A stretch of 47,448 bases of DNA, taken from DATKCN01 sp035513175 (lineage in GTDB: Bacteria; Chloroflexota; Chloroflexia; Thermomicrobiales; CFX8). Shown here piece after piece: positions 7,661 through 15,391 of this stretch. The stretch is taken from assembly GCA_035513175.1 (NCBI GenBank), contig DATKCN010000321.1, positions 1-47,448 of the forward strand. Reading direction: 5' to 3'. Within the stretch, counting starts at the first letter, position 1, and every line of letters starts with the position of its first letter. The notes beneath the pieces are model-generated. The model saw only the letters and a program-made list of their open reading frames with translations, had not been told where the DNA came from and did not search any database. The position numbers and the translations under genes were made by a program.

Positions 7661-8953
7661 CTACGCGGGAACGTCGTCCAGCAGCGCCGCCGGGTCATAG
7701 CGACGACCGGCGCGCATAACGAACGAGACGTTGCCGAGCGTCGTGATGTCCTCCAGCGGGTTGCCGTCCACCGCGATGATGTCGGCCAGCTTGCCGGGCT
7801 CGAGCGAGCCGGTTTCGTTCTCGATCCCCAACGCCCGCGCGCCGCTCATAGTGCCGGCCACGATCGCGTCCATCTCGGGGATGTCCCAACTGGCCAGGAT
7901 CTCCATCTCATAGGCAAACAGCCCGTGCATGGCGTCGGTGCCCAGACAGTACTTCACGCCGGCCGCGGCAGCCTTGCGGAACGCGTCCGGCGCTTCGTCG
8001 CGCACGAAGCTCACCCTGCGGGCGACGGCGCTGTCGTCAAACTCCGTCTGGGACAGCCGCTCCTCGTCCAGCCCCCGCACGTGCGCCAGGCGGTCGGCGA
8101 TCGGCTTGCCGTGCAGCAGATTCCAATCCACCTGAGTCTGCAGCGCGATTGTGTAGGTGGGAACCGCCGTCGCGTCGGAGGACAGGAACAGGTCGATCGA
8201 CTCCTGGCCAACCGGAAAGACATGGTCGGTCAGGTCCAGCCCGTGCTCCAGGCACAGGCGCAGCCCGGTGTCGAGGTCCATGCGCAGGTGCGCTCCGATT
8301 CTGCTGCCGACGCGGTGCGTCTCCTCGATTGCCGCCGCGATCTCTGACTCGGTGAAGCCGAGGTACTCGGTGGCGTTCTTGACGTAACGGCGGCCGGTGA
8401 CGATCAGCTTGGTGAAGTCGCATCCCATGCGCAGCTGCTCGCGCACGACGCGGCGCATCTCGTCCGCCCCGTCGACGATCCAGGCCGGCACCAGCGAGCC
8501 GTGGCCATTGGACGAGGTTATCGCCCGCCCACTCACGAGCAATCGCGGGCCGGAGATGTAGCCGTCGCTGATTGCCTGGCGCAGGGTGAGATCGTTGTAC
8601 GGAACCTCGCCGACCAGGCGCATGGTCGTCACGCCGGAGGCCAGGTCAATGCGCAGATTGCGCGCGCCGCGCAGCACCTGGCGCGGGCTTGGTTCGTTGG
8701 CTCCTTCGAGCTGTCCGATGATGCCGCGCAGCCCTGGATTGATCGTCGCGTGACTGTGGGCGTCGATGAAGCCGGGCAGCAGCGTGCGGTTCCCAAGGTC
8801 GATCTGCTCGGCGTTCTCCGGCGCGCTGACCGACTTGGACGCTCCGACCGCGGTGATCTGCTCACCCTGCACAACGACAACGGCGTCCTCAACCGGCGCG
8901 CCGCCGGTTCCGTCAATCAAGCGAGCGGCGCGGATGGCGATTGAGCGGGGCAT
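7661..8953 (-). CDS. Metal-dependent amidohydrolase (imidazolonepropionase-like), paralogue
   Basis: A 430-residue amidohydrolase closely resembling the plus-strand one at 3790-5067 along its full length (for example INPGLRGIIGQLEG against INPGKRGLLGQLEG). The metal-site set is complete: HxH in DAHSHATINPG, the carboxylatable Lys in DFTKLIVTG, His in RIGAHLRMD, His in LTDHVFPVG and Asp in LGTDAMHG. The C-terminal GSLEPGKLADIIAVDGNPLEDI closes the small beta domain. ATG at 8953 follows GGAGGA and begins MPRSIAIRAARLIDGTGG, the expected first strand. It is first in a two-gene minus-strand unit with the M28 peptidase (44-base gap), mirroring the M20-amidohydrolase pair on the other strand. It likely hydrolyses a dipeptide or acyl-amino acid; exact substrate unknown. 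Confidence 0.9.
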   Translation of the reverse strand: MPRSIAIRAARLIDGTGGAPVEDAVVVVQGEQITAVGASKSVSAPENAEQIDLGNRTLLPGFIDAHSHATINPGLRGIIGQLEGANEPSPRQVLRGARNLRIDLASGVTTMRLVGEVPYNDLTLRQAISDGYISGPRLLVSGRAITSSNGHGSLVPAWIVDGADEMRRVVREQLRMGCDFTKLIVTGRRYVKNATEYLGFTESEIAAAIEETHRVGSRIGAHLRMDLDTGLRLCLEHGLDLTDHVFPVGQESIDLFLSSDATAVPTYTIALQTQVDWNLLHGKPIADRLAHVRGLDEERLSQTEFDDSAVARRVSFVRDEAPDAFRKAAAAGVKYCLGTDAMHGLFAYEMEILASWDIPEMDAIVAGTMSGARALGIENETGSLEPGKLADIIAVDGNPLEDITTLGNVSFVMRAGRRYDPAALLDDVPA

Positions 8954-9224
8954 TCACGTCCTCCTCGGTCGGGACCACGTCCCAATCATGTCGTTCCGAG
9001 GGTCTCCAGGTGGCTCCAGGACTGGCGGTGAGTCGCCGCCGCGATCGCGATCGAGCGGCCCTCCCTGATCACTCCGCGACGATCTGCGGTCCGAGAGTAA
9101 TCTCCCGCGCTGGAGCCTTCGGTCCCTCACGCGCATGATATCCGACGATGGGGAGCGCCGCGGCGGGTATCCGTGCGGAGACGCGCCAGGGCGTCAGCAG
9201 GGTCGCGGCTCCCGAACATTGAAA

Positions 9225-9321
9225 TGGCGAGGGCGCATGGGAGTCGAACCCACCTGGGAGGCTCGTCACCCCCCACAACAGTTTTGAAGACTGCGCGAGC
9301 CACCGGGCCCGATCCGCCCCC
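9225..9321 (-). tRNA. selC: tRNA-Sec (selenocysteine), anticodon TCA
   Basis: Read on the minus strand this folds as a bacterial selenocysteine tRNA of 97 nt. The 8-position acceptor is GGGGGCGG against GCGCCCTC (seven pairs including one G.U; the eighth position is G:G). The long 6-bp D stem CGGGCC/GGCTCG closes a 4-nt CGGT loop, as in E. coli selC. The anticodon stem CAGT/ACTG closes the loop CTTCAAA with TCA in the middle. The long variable arm is GGGGGG paired with CCTCCC. The T arm is GTGGG-TTCGACT-CCCAT. Discriminator G and an encoded CCA follow (9225-9228). These are the class-specific features that separate tRNA-Sec from tRNA-Ser and from suppressor-like tRNAs. No selA, selB or selD is in the window. 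Confidence 0.95.
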
Positions 9322-9335
9322 GAAGTATGCCGTGC

Positions 9336-9341
9336 ATTCTA
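9336..9341 (-). promoter_or_regulatory. Probable -10 element for the selC tRNA
   Basis: On the minus strand a TAGAAT hexamer lies 14 bases before the tRNA 5' end, a natural distance for a -10 box and short leader. No good -35 is seen at 16-18 bases upstream (the corresponding bases read CCCGCC), so strength is uncertain. Confidence 0.4.
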
Positions 9342-9399
9342 CAACCACCACTGAGAATGGCGGGGCGCCATGACGGCCGGACACTCCGCACCTGTAACG

Positions 9400-9405
9400 T
9401 ATACT
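9400..9405 (+). promoter_or_regulatory. Possible -10 element upstream of the GAF-GGDEF gene
   Basis: TATACT matches the -10 consensus well and would place the transcript start near 9412, before the GTG chosen as the start of the diguanylate cyclase gene. No matching -35 is visible. Confidence 0.3.
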
Positions 9406-9447
9406 TTCGGCGCAGCAGGACTATGTCCATCACCGATAAGGTCGCAG

Positions 9448-11982
9448 GTGTCCAGAACGAGCCGAACTGATCAGGCATCCCACCCCGCGCTGAATGACGA
9501 GCGTGGCCCGCTGGGCGCGCTCGCGGACACCGCACAACGCCGCATCTGGCTCCTGGAAACACTCCACCACGTCAACGCTCATATCGCCCAAAGCGATGAC
9601 ATCGAAACCTCACTGCACGCTATCACGGACGAGATCAGCCGGCGCTTCCAATTCACGACGGTTGCAATCGGCGTGATTGACGACGCTGACATCGTTTTCC
9701 GCGGCCGCACAGTGGAGACGGAGAGCAAGACGTTCCGACTTCCGATCTCGTCCGGCGTCTCGGGACGAGTCGCCAGAAACGCGATCGGCGAGCTCGTCAC
9801 AGACGTGGCGCTCGATCCTGACTTTGTCGCACTCGGAGGACTGGTAAGTCGCGAGGCCGCAGTGCCGATTTTCGTCAATGGCCATGTCTACGGCGTGCTG
9901 AATGTGGAAGCGGCAGAGGACATATCGCTGGGCGTCGAGGAGCTCGACGTGTTGCAGTCGGTCGCGATGTCTCTGGGTGTTGCAATCGAGCGTTCACGGC
10001 AACGAACGGGTGAACGGCGGCGCCTGCGTCACCTCTCGGCGCTGCAGCACATCACGGGCCGCTTCGCCGGTCGAGAGCGCGTCGATGAGAATGTAGCGGA
10101 CATTCTCCACGAGATCGCCCAGGCATTTGACTTCGACTTCGTGTCACTCGGATTCATCGAAGGCGATCAGATCCACTTTCACGCCAGCTTCGACGTGTAC
10201 ACCGCTAGCGGATATCCCGTCGGCACGTTCCCCGTATCGTCCGGGATCACTGGGCGCGTCGCCCGCACCGGCGAGCCTGCATTCGTTACCGACGTAACGC
10301 GCGATCCTGACTTCGTAGGAGTTCGATCGGAAACGACGCAGGAGATCTGCGTGCCGATTTACGCCGGCGGCGATGTCGCCGGGGTGCTGAACGTCGAACT
10401 GAGCGATCGTCGCCGCGTCGATCAGGGGGATTTCGACATTGTGAAGTCGGTCGGCGACCATCTGGGATTGGCGATCGCCAACCAGCGTCGGATTGCCGAG
10501 CTGGAACAACTCAACGAACAGTGGCGGACGGTCGAGCGTGTCACCCAGGTTATCGCCGGCAAGCTGTTGATCCGCGAGGCGTTGGCGGACATCCTGATCG
10601 AATTGGAACGCGGCTTCGGGTTCGGGACGACGGGCATTGGTCTGATCGAAGGGGATCGGCTCGTCTTTCACGCCGTCCGACAGACCTTGGACCCCACGTC
10701 CATAGTCGCCGAGTACGTCACCACCGGAATCCCGATGAGTGTCGGCGTAACTGGGCGCGTGGCGACGACCGGCATGCCGGCGCTGATTCGGGATGTCGCC
10801 AAGGATCCGGATTTTCTGCCGACATCGCCAGGCATCCGCCACGAGGCGTGCGTTCCGATCCGCGTTGGTCCACGGACGGTCGGCGTGCTCAACGTTGAGA
10901 CTACCGCTGTGCGGCCCCTCAACGAGCACGACATCGAGATTCTGTCCGTCATCGCGGATCACATCGGCGTTGCGATCCAGAAGAGCGATCTCTACGTCGC
11001 CGAGCAGGAGAGTCGCCGGGCGATCGAAGCAATTCAGCGGGTGTCGACGATTGTGGCCAGCACGCTCGATGTCGAGGAAGCCCTGCAACTGATCGTCCGG
11101 ACCTTGTCGGAGGCGTTCTCGTACCCGCACGTGTCCTTGCGACTGCTGGAAGACGACCACCTCGTGCTGGCTGCCCACTCCGGGGGCGTCACACTGGACA
11201 TGGTCCGATCGATCCCGGTCGGGATCGGCGTGGTTGGCCGCGTCGCCCGGACAGGCAGGGCGGAGCTCATCGCCGATGTCGATGCCGAGCCGTCCTACCT
11301 GCGCTCCTCTCCGGGGATCACCAGCGAAGTCTGCGTCCCGATCCTCTGTGACGGCGACCTGGCGGGCGTGCTCAATATCGAAGGCGACCGCGACCGCCCG
11401 GTCACGACCCAGGACCTGGAATTGATGAAGACGTTCGCGCAGCACGCCGGGACCGTGCTGCAGAACGCGCGCATGTATGCGCGCATGCAGCACCTTGCAA
11501 CGCGCGATCCAATCACCGGCATGGCGAATCATCGCGAGTTTCAGATCCGATTGCGCGAAGAAATCGCCCGCGCCACACGCTCGTCCCGCGCGCTCTCGTT
11601 GCTGTTGATCGATCTGGATTCCTTCAAGCTCGTCAACGACTCCCACGGCCACGTCGTCGGCGATCACCTGCTGCGCGCGGTCGCCCAGCGGCTCGAGACA
11701 GGGCTGCGTGAGGGAGATGTGCTTGCACGCTACGGGGGCGACGAGTTCGTCGTGATTCTGGCCGACGCCGACCGCGAGGCCGCGGAGCACACGGCGATCC
11801 GATTGTCAACGCTGATGGCGGCCGAGCCCTTCCCGGTCGGCGACGGGCGGCACGAATATGTCACGGTTTCGATCGGATCGGCGTCCTTTCCGACGCACGG
11901 CGCGAGCGCCGAGGCCCTTATACGGCACGCGGACGACAGCATGTATGGCACGAAACGTCGAGGGGTCGCGAGGCCGCGCTAG
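9448..11982 (+). CDS. Diguanylate cyclase with four tandem GAF domains
   Basis: About 844 residues, no membrane segment, so a soluble signalling enzyme making cyclic di-GMP from two GTP. Four GAF domains fill the first ~675 residues; each carries the same core, for example SSGVSGRVAR...DPDFV...VPI...GVLNVE, repeated with the third and fourth more diverged. The C-terminal GGDEF domain (about 685-840) has DPITGMANH, LLLIDLDSFKLVNDSHGH and an intact GGDEF motif at about 763-767. An RxxD (REGD) five residues before it is a canonical inhibitory I-site for product feedback. GTG at 9448 is preferred because it follows AAGG and lies downstream of a TATACT -10; an ATG at 9370 in frame is possible but would overlap that promoter. 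Its stop shares a CTAG with the convergent VWA gene. The GAF ligand is unknown. Confidence 0.9.
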   Translation: MSRTSRTDQASHPALNDERGPLGALADTAQRRIWLLETLHHVNAHIAQSDDIETSLHAITDEISRRFQFTTVAIGVIDDADIVFRGRTVETESKTFRLPISSGVSGRVARNAIGELVTDVALDPDFVALGGLVSREAAVPIFVNGHVYGVLNVEAAEDISLGVEELDVLQSVAMSLGVAIERSRQRTGERRRLRHLSALQHITGRFAGRERVDENVADILHEIAQAFDFDFVSLGFIEGDQIHFHASFDVYTASGYPVGTFPVSSGITGRVARTGEPAFVTDVTRDPDFVGVRSETTQEICVPIYAGGDVAGVLNVELSDRRRVDQGDFDIVKSVGDHLGLAIANQRRIAELEQLNEQWRTVERVTQVIAGKLLIREALADILIELERGFGFGTTGIGLIEGDRLVFHAVRQTLDPTSIVAEYVTTGIPMSVGVTGRVATTGMPALIRDVAKDPDFLPTSPGIRHEACVPIRVGPRTVGVLNVETTAVRPLNEHDIEILSVIADHIGVAIQKSDLYVAEQESRRAIEAIQRVSTIVASTLDVEEALQLIVRTLSEAFSYPHVSLRLLEDDHLVLAAHSGGVTLDMVRSIPVGIGVVGRVARTGRAELIADVDAEPSYLRSSPGITSEVCVPILCDGDLAGVLNIEGDRDRPVTTQDLELMKTFAQHAGTVLQNARMYARMQHLATRDPITGMANHREFQIRLREEIARATRSSRALSLLLIDLDSFKLVNDSHGHVVGDHLLRAVAQRLETGLREGDVLARYGGDEFVVILADADREAAEHTAIRLSTLMAAEPFPVGDGRHEYVTVSIGSASFPTHGASAEALIRHADDSMYGTKRRGVARPR

Positions 11983-13508
11983 CGCCGTGAGGCCCCGTAC
12001 GCCAGCACCAGCGCGCAGGCGAGATCGTCCGGCGCCGTGACGATCAGGTCGCCTGCCGCCGAGCGGGCGAGCTGCTCGGCGAACTTCACGACCTGCATGT
12101 CGGCGGAGAGCACGCACACGCAGAGGCTGATCCCGTCCCGGCGCAGCCGATCCGCCTCAGCGTATGTCTGCGCCAATGTCTCCTCCGTCGTCGGGTGCGC
12201 GAAATGCACGGCGCCGGCCGCGTCGCGGTGCGCCGTCGGCTCCCCGTCGGTGAGCAGCAGGACGTTGCGCTGCATGCCCCGATGCGGGGCGAGCAGCACG
12301 CGCCCCAACCGCAACGCGTCCTGCACGTTCGTGCCCAGCCCGAAGCGGTCCCAGGTGACGCCTGGCAGCTCTCGCGGCAGCAAGGGGCGCGCGGTGTCGG
12401 AAAAGCTTGCCAGCCGCATCTGGTCCCGTGGGAAGCGCGTCCGGACGAGTGTCAGGATCGCCAGGGCGAGCTTCTTCGCTGCCAGCAGGTAGCCGCGCTC
12501 GCCCATCGAGCGGCTGAGGTCGAGCGCGAGCACGGTCGCGGCTCTGGCCGAATCGTCGCGCTCGAAAATCGTGAAGTCGTCCGCGGCTACACGCACCGGC
12601 ACGCCGCCGCCGCGGCGAATGGCGCGCATCACCGTCCGGCTGAGGTCGAGCGCAAGCGCGTCGCCGAACTCGTAGTCGCGTGACGAGCCTGTCAGCTCGT
12701 GATGCCCCCGGCGCGTGAGGCGGTGATCCCCCGCGCCACGTGATGACAACCGACGCAGCGCCTCCGAGAGCAGCTCGTCGCCTATGAGCTGCAGTGCGCG
12801 GGCGGAGAGCTGCTGCGTTCGCCCTTCGGCCCTGACGAACCCCGACTCCGCGAACGCCCGTAGCGACACGGCCAACCGTTCAAGCTGCTCGGCGGCCGGC
12901 GATCCGAGCACGCTCTGAACGAGAGTTGCGTCAATCGACTCCACGTCCTGCACCCGGCGGACCGTGCGGAGCTGTTGCTCGAGGATGTCGATGTCATCGC
13001 GCCGCGCCCGCATCCCGTCGAGCCAGCCGGAGAAGTCCCGGGAGGCCATGCCGCCCTCGGCGCCAGGCGGCGATTGCGCTCCCGCGCGTTGCCGGATCGC
13101 CCCCTCGGGCAGATCAAGGCGCGCGGTCGGAAGACCCGCCACAATCCGGGCCGCGTCCGGCCGCGCTGCGAGCGCGTCCAGCAGGCGGCTGGATTCCCTG
13201 TCGAGTACGCTGGCATCTCCAGCCGCGGCGAACAACGCGTCGATCAGATCGCGCAGCGAATCATCGCGGGCCAGCTCTTCGTCCAATGTGGCGCGCTCAG
13301 ACCGCAGCAGGTCCCGAAGCTGATCCATTCCGGCGGTCGGCTCGCCGTCAACATTTCCAAGCCCGCGATGTAGCGCCCTGTCCAGCGCCTGCTCGATGTC
13401 GCCCGACAGCAACGCGTCGGAGAGAGCGGTCAGCACCTGTTCCGGCGTCAGCGCCTCGACCGTCCGTGTTCCATCCCAGGCGCTATACCGAAATGCCGGC
13501 CCTGTCAT
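11979..13508 (-). CDS. VWA domain protein (metal-binding MIDAS intact)
   Basis: A 509-residue protein with an N-terminal helical, charged region of about 290 residues (possible coiled coil, no recognised fold) and a C-terminal von Willebrand A domain from about residue 320. The MIDAS metal site is complete: DLSRS, the Thr in GLGTNVQ and the Asp in LLLTDGEPT. The arrangement resembles CoxE/magnesium-chelatase-subunit-like VWA proteins, which normally work with a MoxR-type AAA+ ATPase in metal insertion or complex remodelling; no such ATPase is in this window. No signal peptide is seen. ATG at 13508 follows GAGG. The gene lies 10 bases after the ThDP enzyme's stop, so the two are probably co-transcribed. 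A specific role cannot be assigned. Confidence 0.82.
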   Translation of the reverse strand: MTGPAFRYSAWDGTRTVEALTPEQVLTALSDALLSGDIEQALDRALHRGLGNVDGEPTAGMDQLRDLLRSERATLDEELARDDSLRDLIDALFAAAGDASVLDRESSRLLDALAARPDAARIVAGLPTARLDLPEGAIRQRAGAQSPPGAEGGMASRDFSGWLDGMRARRDDIDILEQQLRTVRRVQDVESIDATLVQSVLGSPAAEQLERLAVSLRAFAESGFVRAEGRTQQLSARALQLIGDELLSEALRRLSSRGAGDHRLTRRGHHELTGSSRDYEFGDALALDLSRTVMRAIRRGGGVPVRVAADDFTIFERDDSARAATVLALDLSRSMGERGYLLAAKKLALAILTLVRTRFPRDQMRLASFSDTARPLLPRELPGVTWDRFGLGTNVQDALRLGRVLLAPHRGMQRNVLLLTDGEPTAHRDAAGAVHFAHPTTEETLAQTYAEADRLRRDGISLCVCVLSADMQVVKFAEQLARSAAGDLIVTAPDDLACALVLAYGASRR

Positions 13509-13518
13509 GGTCCCTCAA

Positions 13519-15198
13519 CTAGCGAACGTTGTGGAACGCGTAAAACTCCTCGTGGTGATCGGTCGGGTCGACGGGAACGTCCACGACGAACGGCGTCCCG
13601 TCCGCGTTGGCCTGTCGTGCGCGTTCCAGACTGGCGGCTAGCTCCGACACATCCTCGACTCGATGGCCGTCGCAGCCCGCAGCGCGTGCGACTGCGACGA
13701 AGTCGAACACCGGGTCGAACTCCGTCGCGATGAAGCGACCGTTGAGCGCCCCCGCCTGAGTCCAGCGCGGCCACCCCAGTGCTCCGTCGTTCATCACCAC
13801 CCACGTCACCGGCGCGCGCTCCTGCACTGCGGTCGCGATCTCGTGCATCGCCATCTGAAACGCGCCGTCGCCAGACGTACTGACGACCTGGCGCTCGGGC
13901 GCGGCCATCTTGGCGGCAATCGCGCCAACGACGCCGTAGCCCATAACCGTCTGCTCGGCTGGCGGGACGACGCATCCGGCGTCGAACGACTGGTAGTAGG
14001 GCCAGTAATACGCCCACAGGTCCTGGCCGCCGTTCTCCTTGACGAGGATCGTGTTGTCGCCGAAGACGCGGTTGATCTCGCTGACGATGCGCTTGCCCTT
14101 CGCTGGCGTGCCATCCTGCATCGCGTCCACTCGCGCGTTCTCGATAGCGTCCGCCCGGCGCTCCATGATTGACGCGACCCGCTCATCATCAGCGCGCGCT
14201 CCACGTTCGGCCAGTGCGGCATGCAACGCATGGAGCGCAAGCGCCGCGTCGGACTGTATGCCGACATCCGGCGCCCAATTGCGGCCGATCTCGAACGGCT
14301 CGATGTCAATCTGGATCAGCTTCGCGCCCACTGGGAAATAGGTGAAGTTGGCCGACTGGAACTCCTCCATGCGGGAGCCGACCGTGATGAGCAGATCTGC
14401 TTCCTCATACAGCTCGCGGGGGAACGTCGTGCGATACAGGCCAACCATGCCGCAGTAGAGCGCGTGCCGCTCGCCGATGACGCCGCGGCCCGCCGGAGTT
14501 GTCTGGACGGGAATACCGAAGCTGTCGATAAGCGCCGTCAAGGCGGGGCCAGCCCCGGACAGCACGCTGCCGCCGCCACAGACGATCAACGGGCGCCTGG
14601 CAGCGGCGATCAGATCGGCAGCGCGGGCGATTGCGCCGGGATCGGGGGCCGGGCGCAGGCCGCGGACCGCGGGCGCGTATTCACCGAATTCCGCCTCTTC
14701 GAGCGCCAGGTCGCCGGGGAACTCCAGATAGACCGGCCCCGGCTGGCCCGTAGTCGCGATGCTGATGGCGCGCCGCAGGTACCAGTCCGTGCGGTCGGTG
14801 CGCTCGATGGTCGCCGCCCACTTGGTGATGCCCGCCATCATCGAGAGGTGGTCTGCCTCCTGAAACGCGCCCATGCCGTTCGTGCGGGTCGGAGCGCGCA
14901 CGCCGAGCACGAGCATCGGCGTGCAGCCGGAGTACGCCTCCAGCACGCCGGGGACCATGTTCGCCACGCCTGGTCCGGGACAGCCAAAGCAGGCGGCGAT
15001 CTCGTTACGGATGCGCGCCCACGCCATCGCCATGTACGTGCCGGATGTCTCATGCCGCACAAGCACGGCGCGCACGGAGCTGGAGTCGTAGAGCGCGTCG
15101 TAAAGGTGCTTCGGGCTTCCTGGAAGGCCGAAGACCGCGGGCACGCCCTCGCGCTCAAGACCCCGAACCAGTGCCTGCCAGCCGTTGAGACGTGCCAT
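13519..15198 (-). CDS. Thiamine diphosphate-dependent enzyme (acetolactate synthase-like)
   Basis: A 559-residue ThDP enzyme of the acetolactate synthase/pyruvate oxidase/benzoylformate decarboxylase superfamily. Domain order is normal: N-terminal pyrimidine-binding domain (FGLPGSPKHLYDAL, catalytic Glu in LVRHETSG near residue 48), central domain (ARRPLIVCGGGSVLSGAG), and C-terminal diphosphate-binding domain with the metal motif GDGAFQMAMHE...NDGALGW. It is not clearly acetohydroxyacid synthase proper, since no small subunit gene is adjacent; a 2-oxoacid decarboxylase or carboligase role is equally possible. ATG at 15198 is chosen because GGAAGGAT lies about 9 bases upstream and because upstream in-frame codons encode an Arg-rich non-family extension. 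It precedes the VWA gene on the same strand. Confidence 0.87.
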   Translation of the reverse strand: MARLNGWQALVRGLEREGVPAVFGLPGSPKHLYDALYDSSSVRAVLVRHETSGTYMAMAWARIRNEIAACFGCPGPGVANMVPGVLEAYSGCTPMLVLGVRAPTRTNGMGAFQEADHLSMMAGITKWAATIERTDRTDWYLRRAISIATTGQPGPVYLEFPGDLALEEAEFGEYAPAVRGLRPAPDPGAIARAADLIAAARRPLIVCGGGSVLSGAGPALTALIDSFGIPVQTTPAGRGVIGERHALYCGMVGLYRTTFPRELYEEADLLITVGSRMEEFQSANFTYFPVGAKLIQIDIEPFEIGRNWAPDVGIQSDAALALHALHAALAERGARADDERVASIMERRADAIENARVDAMQDGTPAKGKRIVSEINRVFGDNTILVKENGGQDLWAYYWPYYQSFDAGCVVPPAEQTVMGYGVVGAIAAKMAAPERQVVSTSGDGAFQMAMHEIATAVQERAPVTWVVMNDGALGWPRWTQAGALNGRFIATEFDPVFDFVAVARAAGCDGHRVEDVSELAASLERARQANADGTPFVVDVPVDPTDHHEEFYAFHNVR

Positions 15199-15285
15199 GA
15201 CGAGCGCATCCTTCCCTGTTTGGCGTTTACCAGCGCTGGCGAAAGGGTATGGCCCATTCCATCCTCCGTCAATCTGGCGCCGCGC

Positions 15286-15315
15286 TTGGTCGTGAGCGTT
15301 GCGAATCGGTAGAAT
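15286..15315 (+). promoter_or_regulatory. Probable sigma-70-type promoter for the J-domain-like gene
   Basis: TTGGTC (15286-15291), an 18-base spacer and TAGAAT (15310-15315) on the plus strand. The predicted transcript start near 15322 lies after the TTG at 15299, which argues that translation begins further downstream (15392). Confidence 0.45.
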
Positions 15316-15391
15316 CACGAGATGCCCTTTTTCGTCGTGCGCGCGTCGACGGCGCCACCGGCAGCGGCTGGCGCGCCGCATTGATCAGGAA

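Noticed and set aside
10144..11790. 548-codon open frame on the minus strand
   Set aside because: It is antisense to the GAF-GGDEF gene, whose motifs are unmistakable; the translation has no family features. Long antisense frames are common in GC-rich DNA.
14221..15312. 363-codon open frame on the plus strand
   Set aside because: It lies opposite the ThDP enzyme gene and encodes a low-complexity Arg/Gly/Ala/His-rich product.
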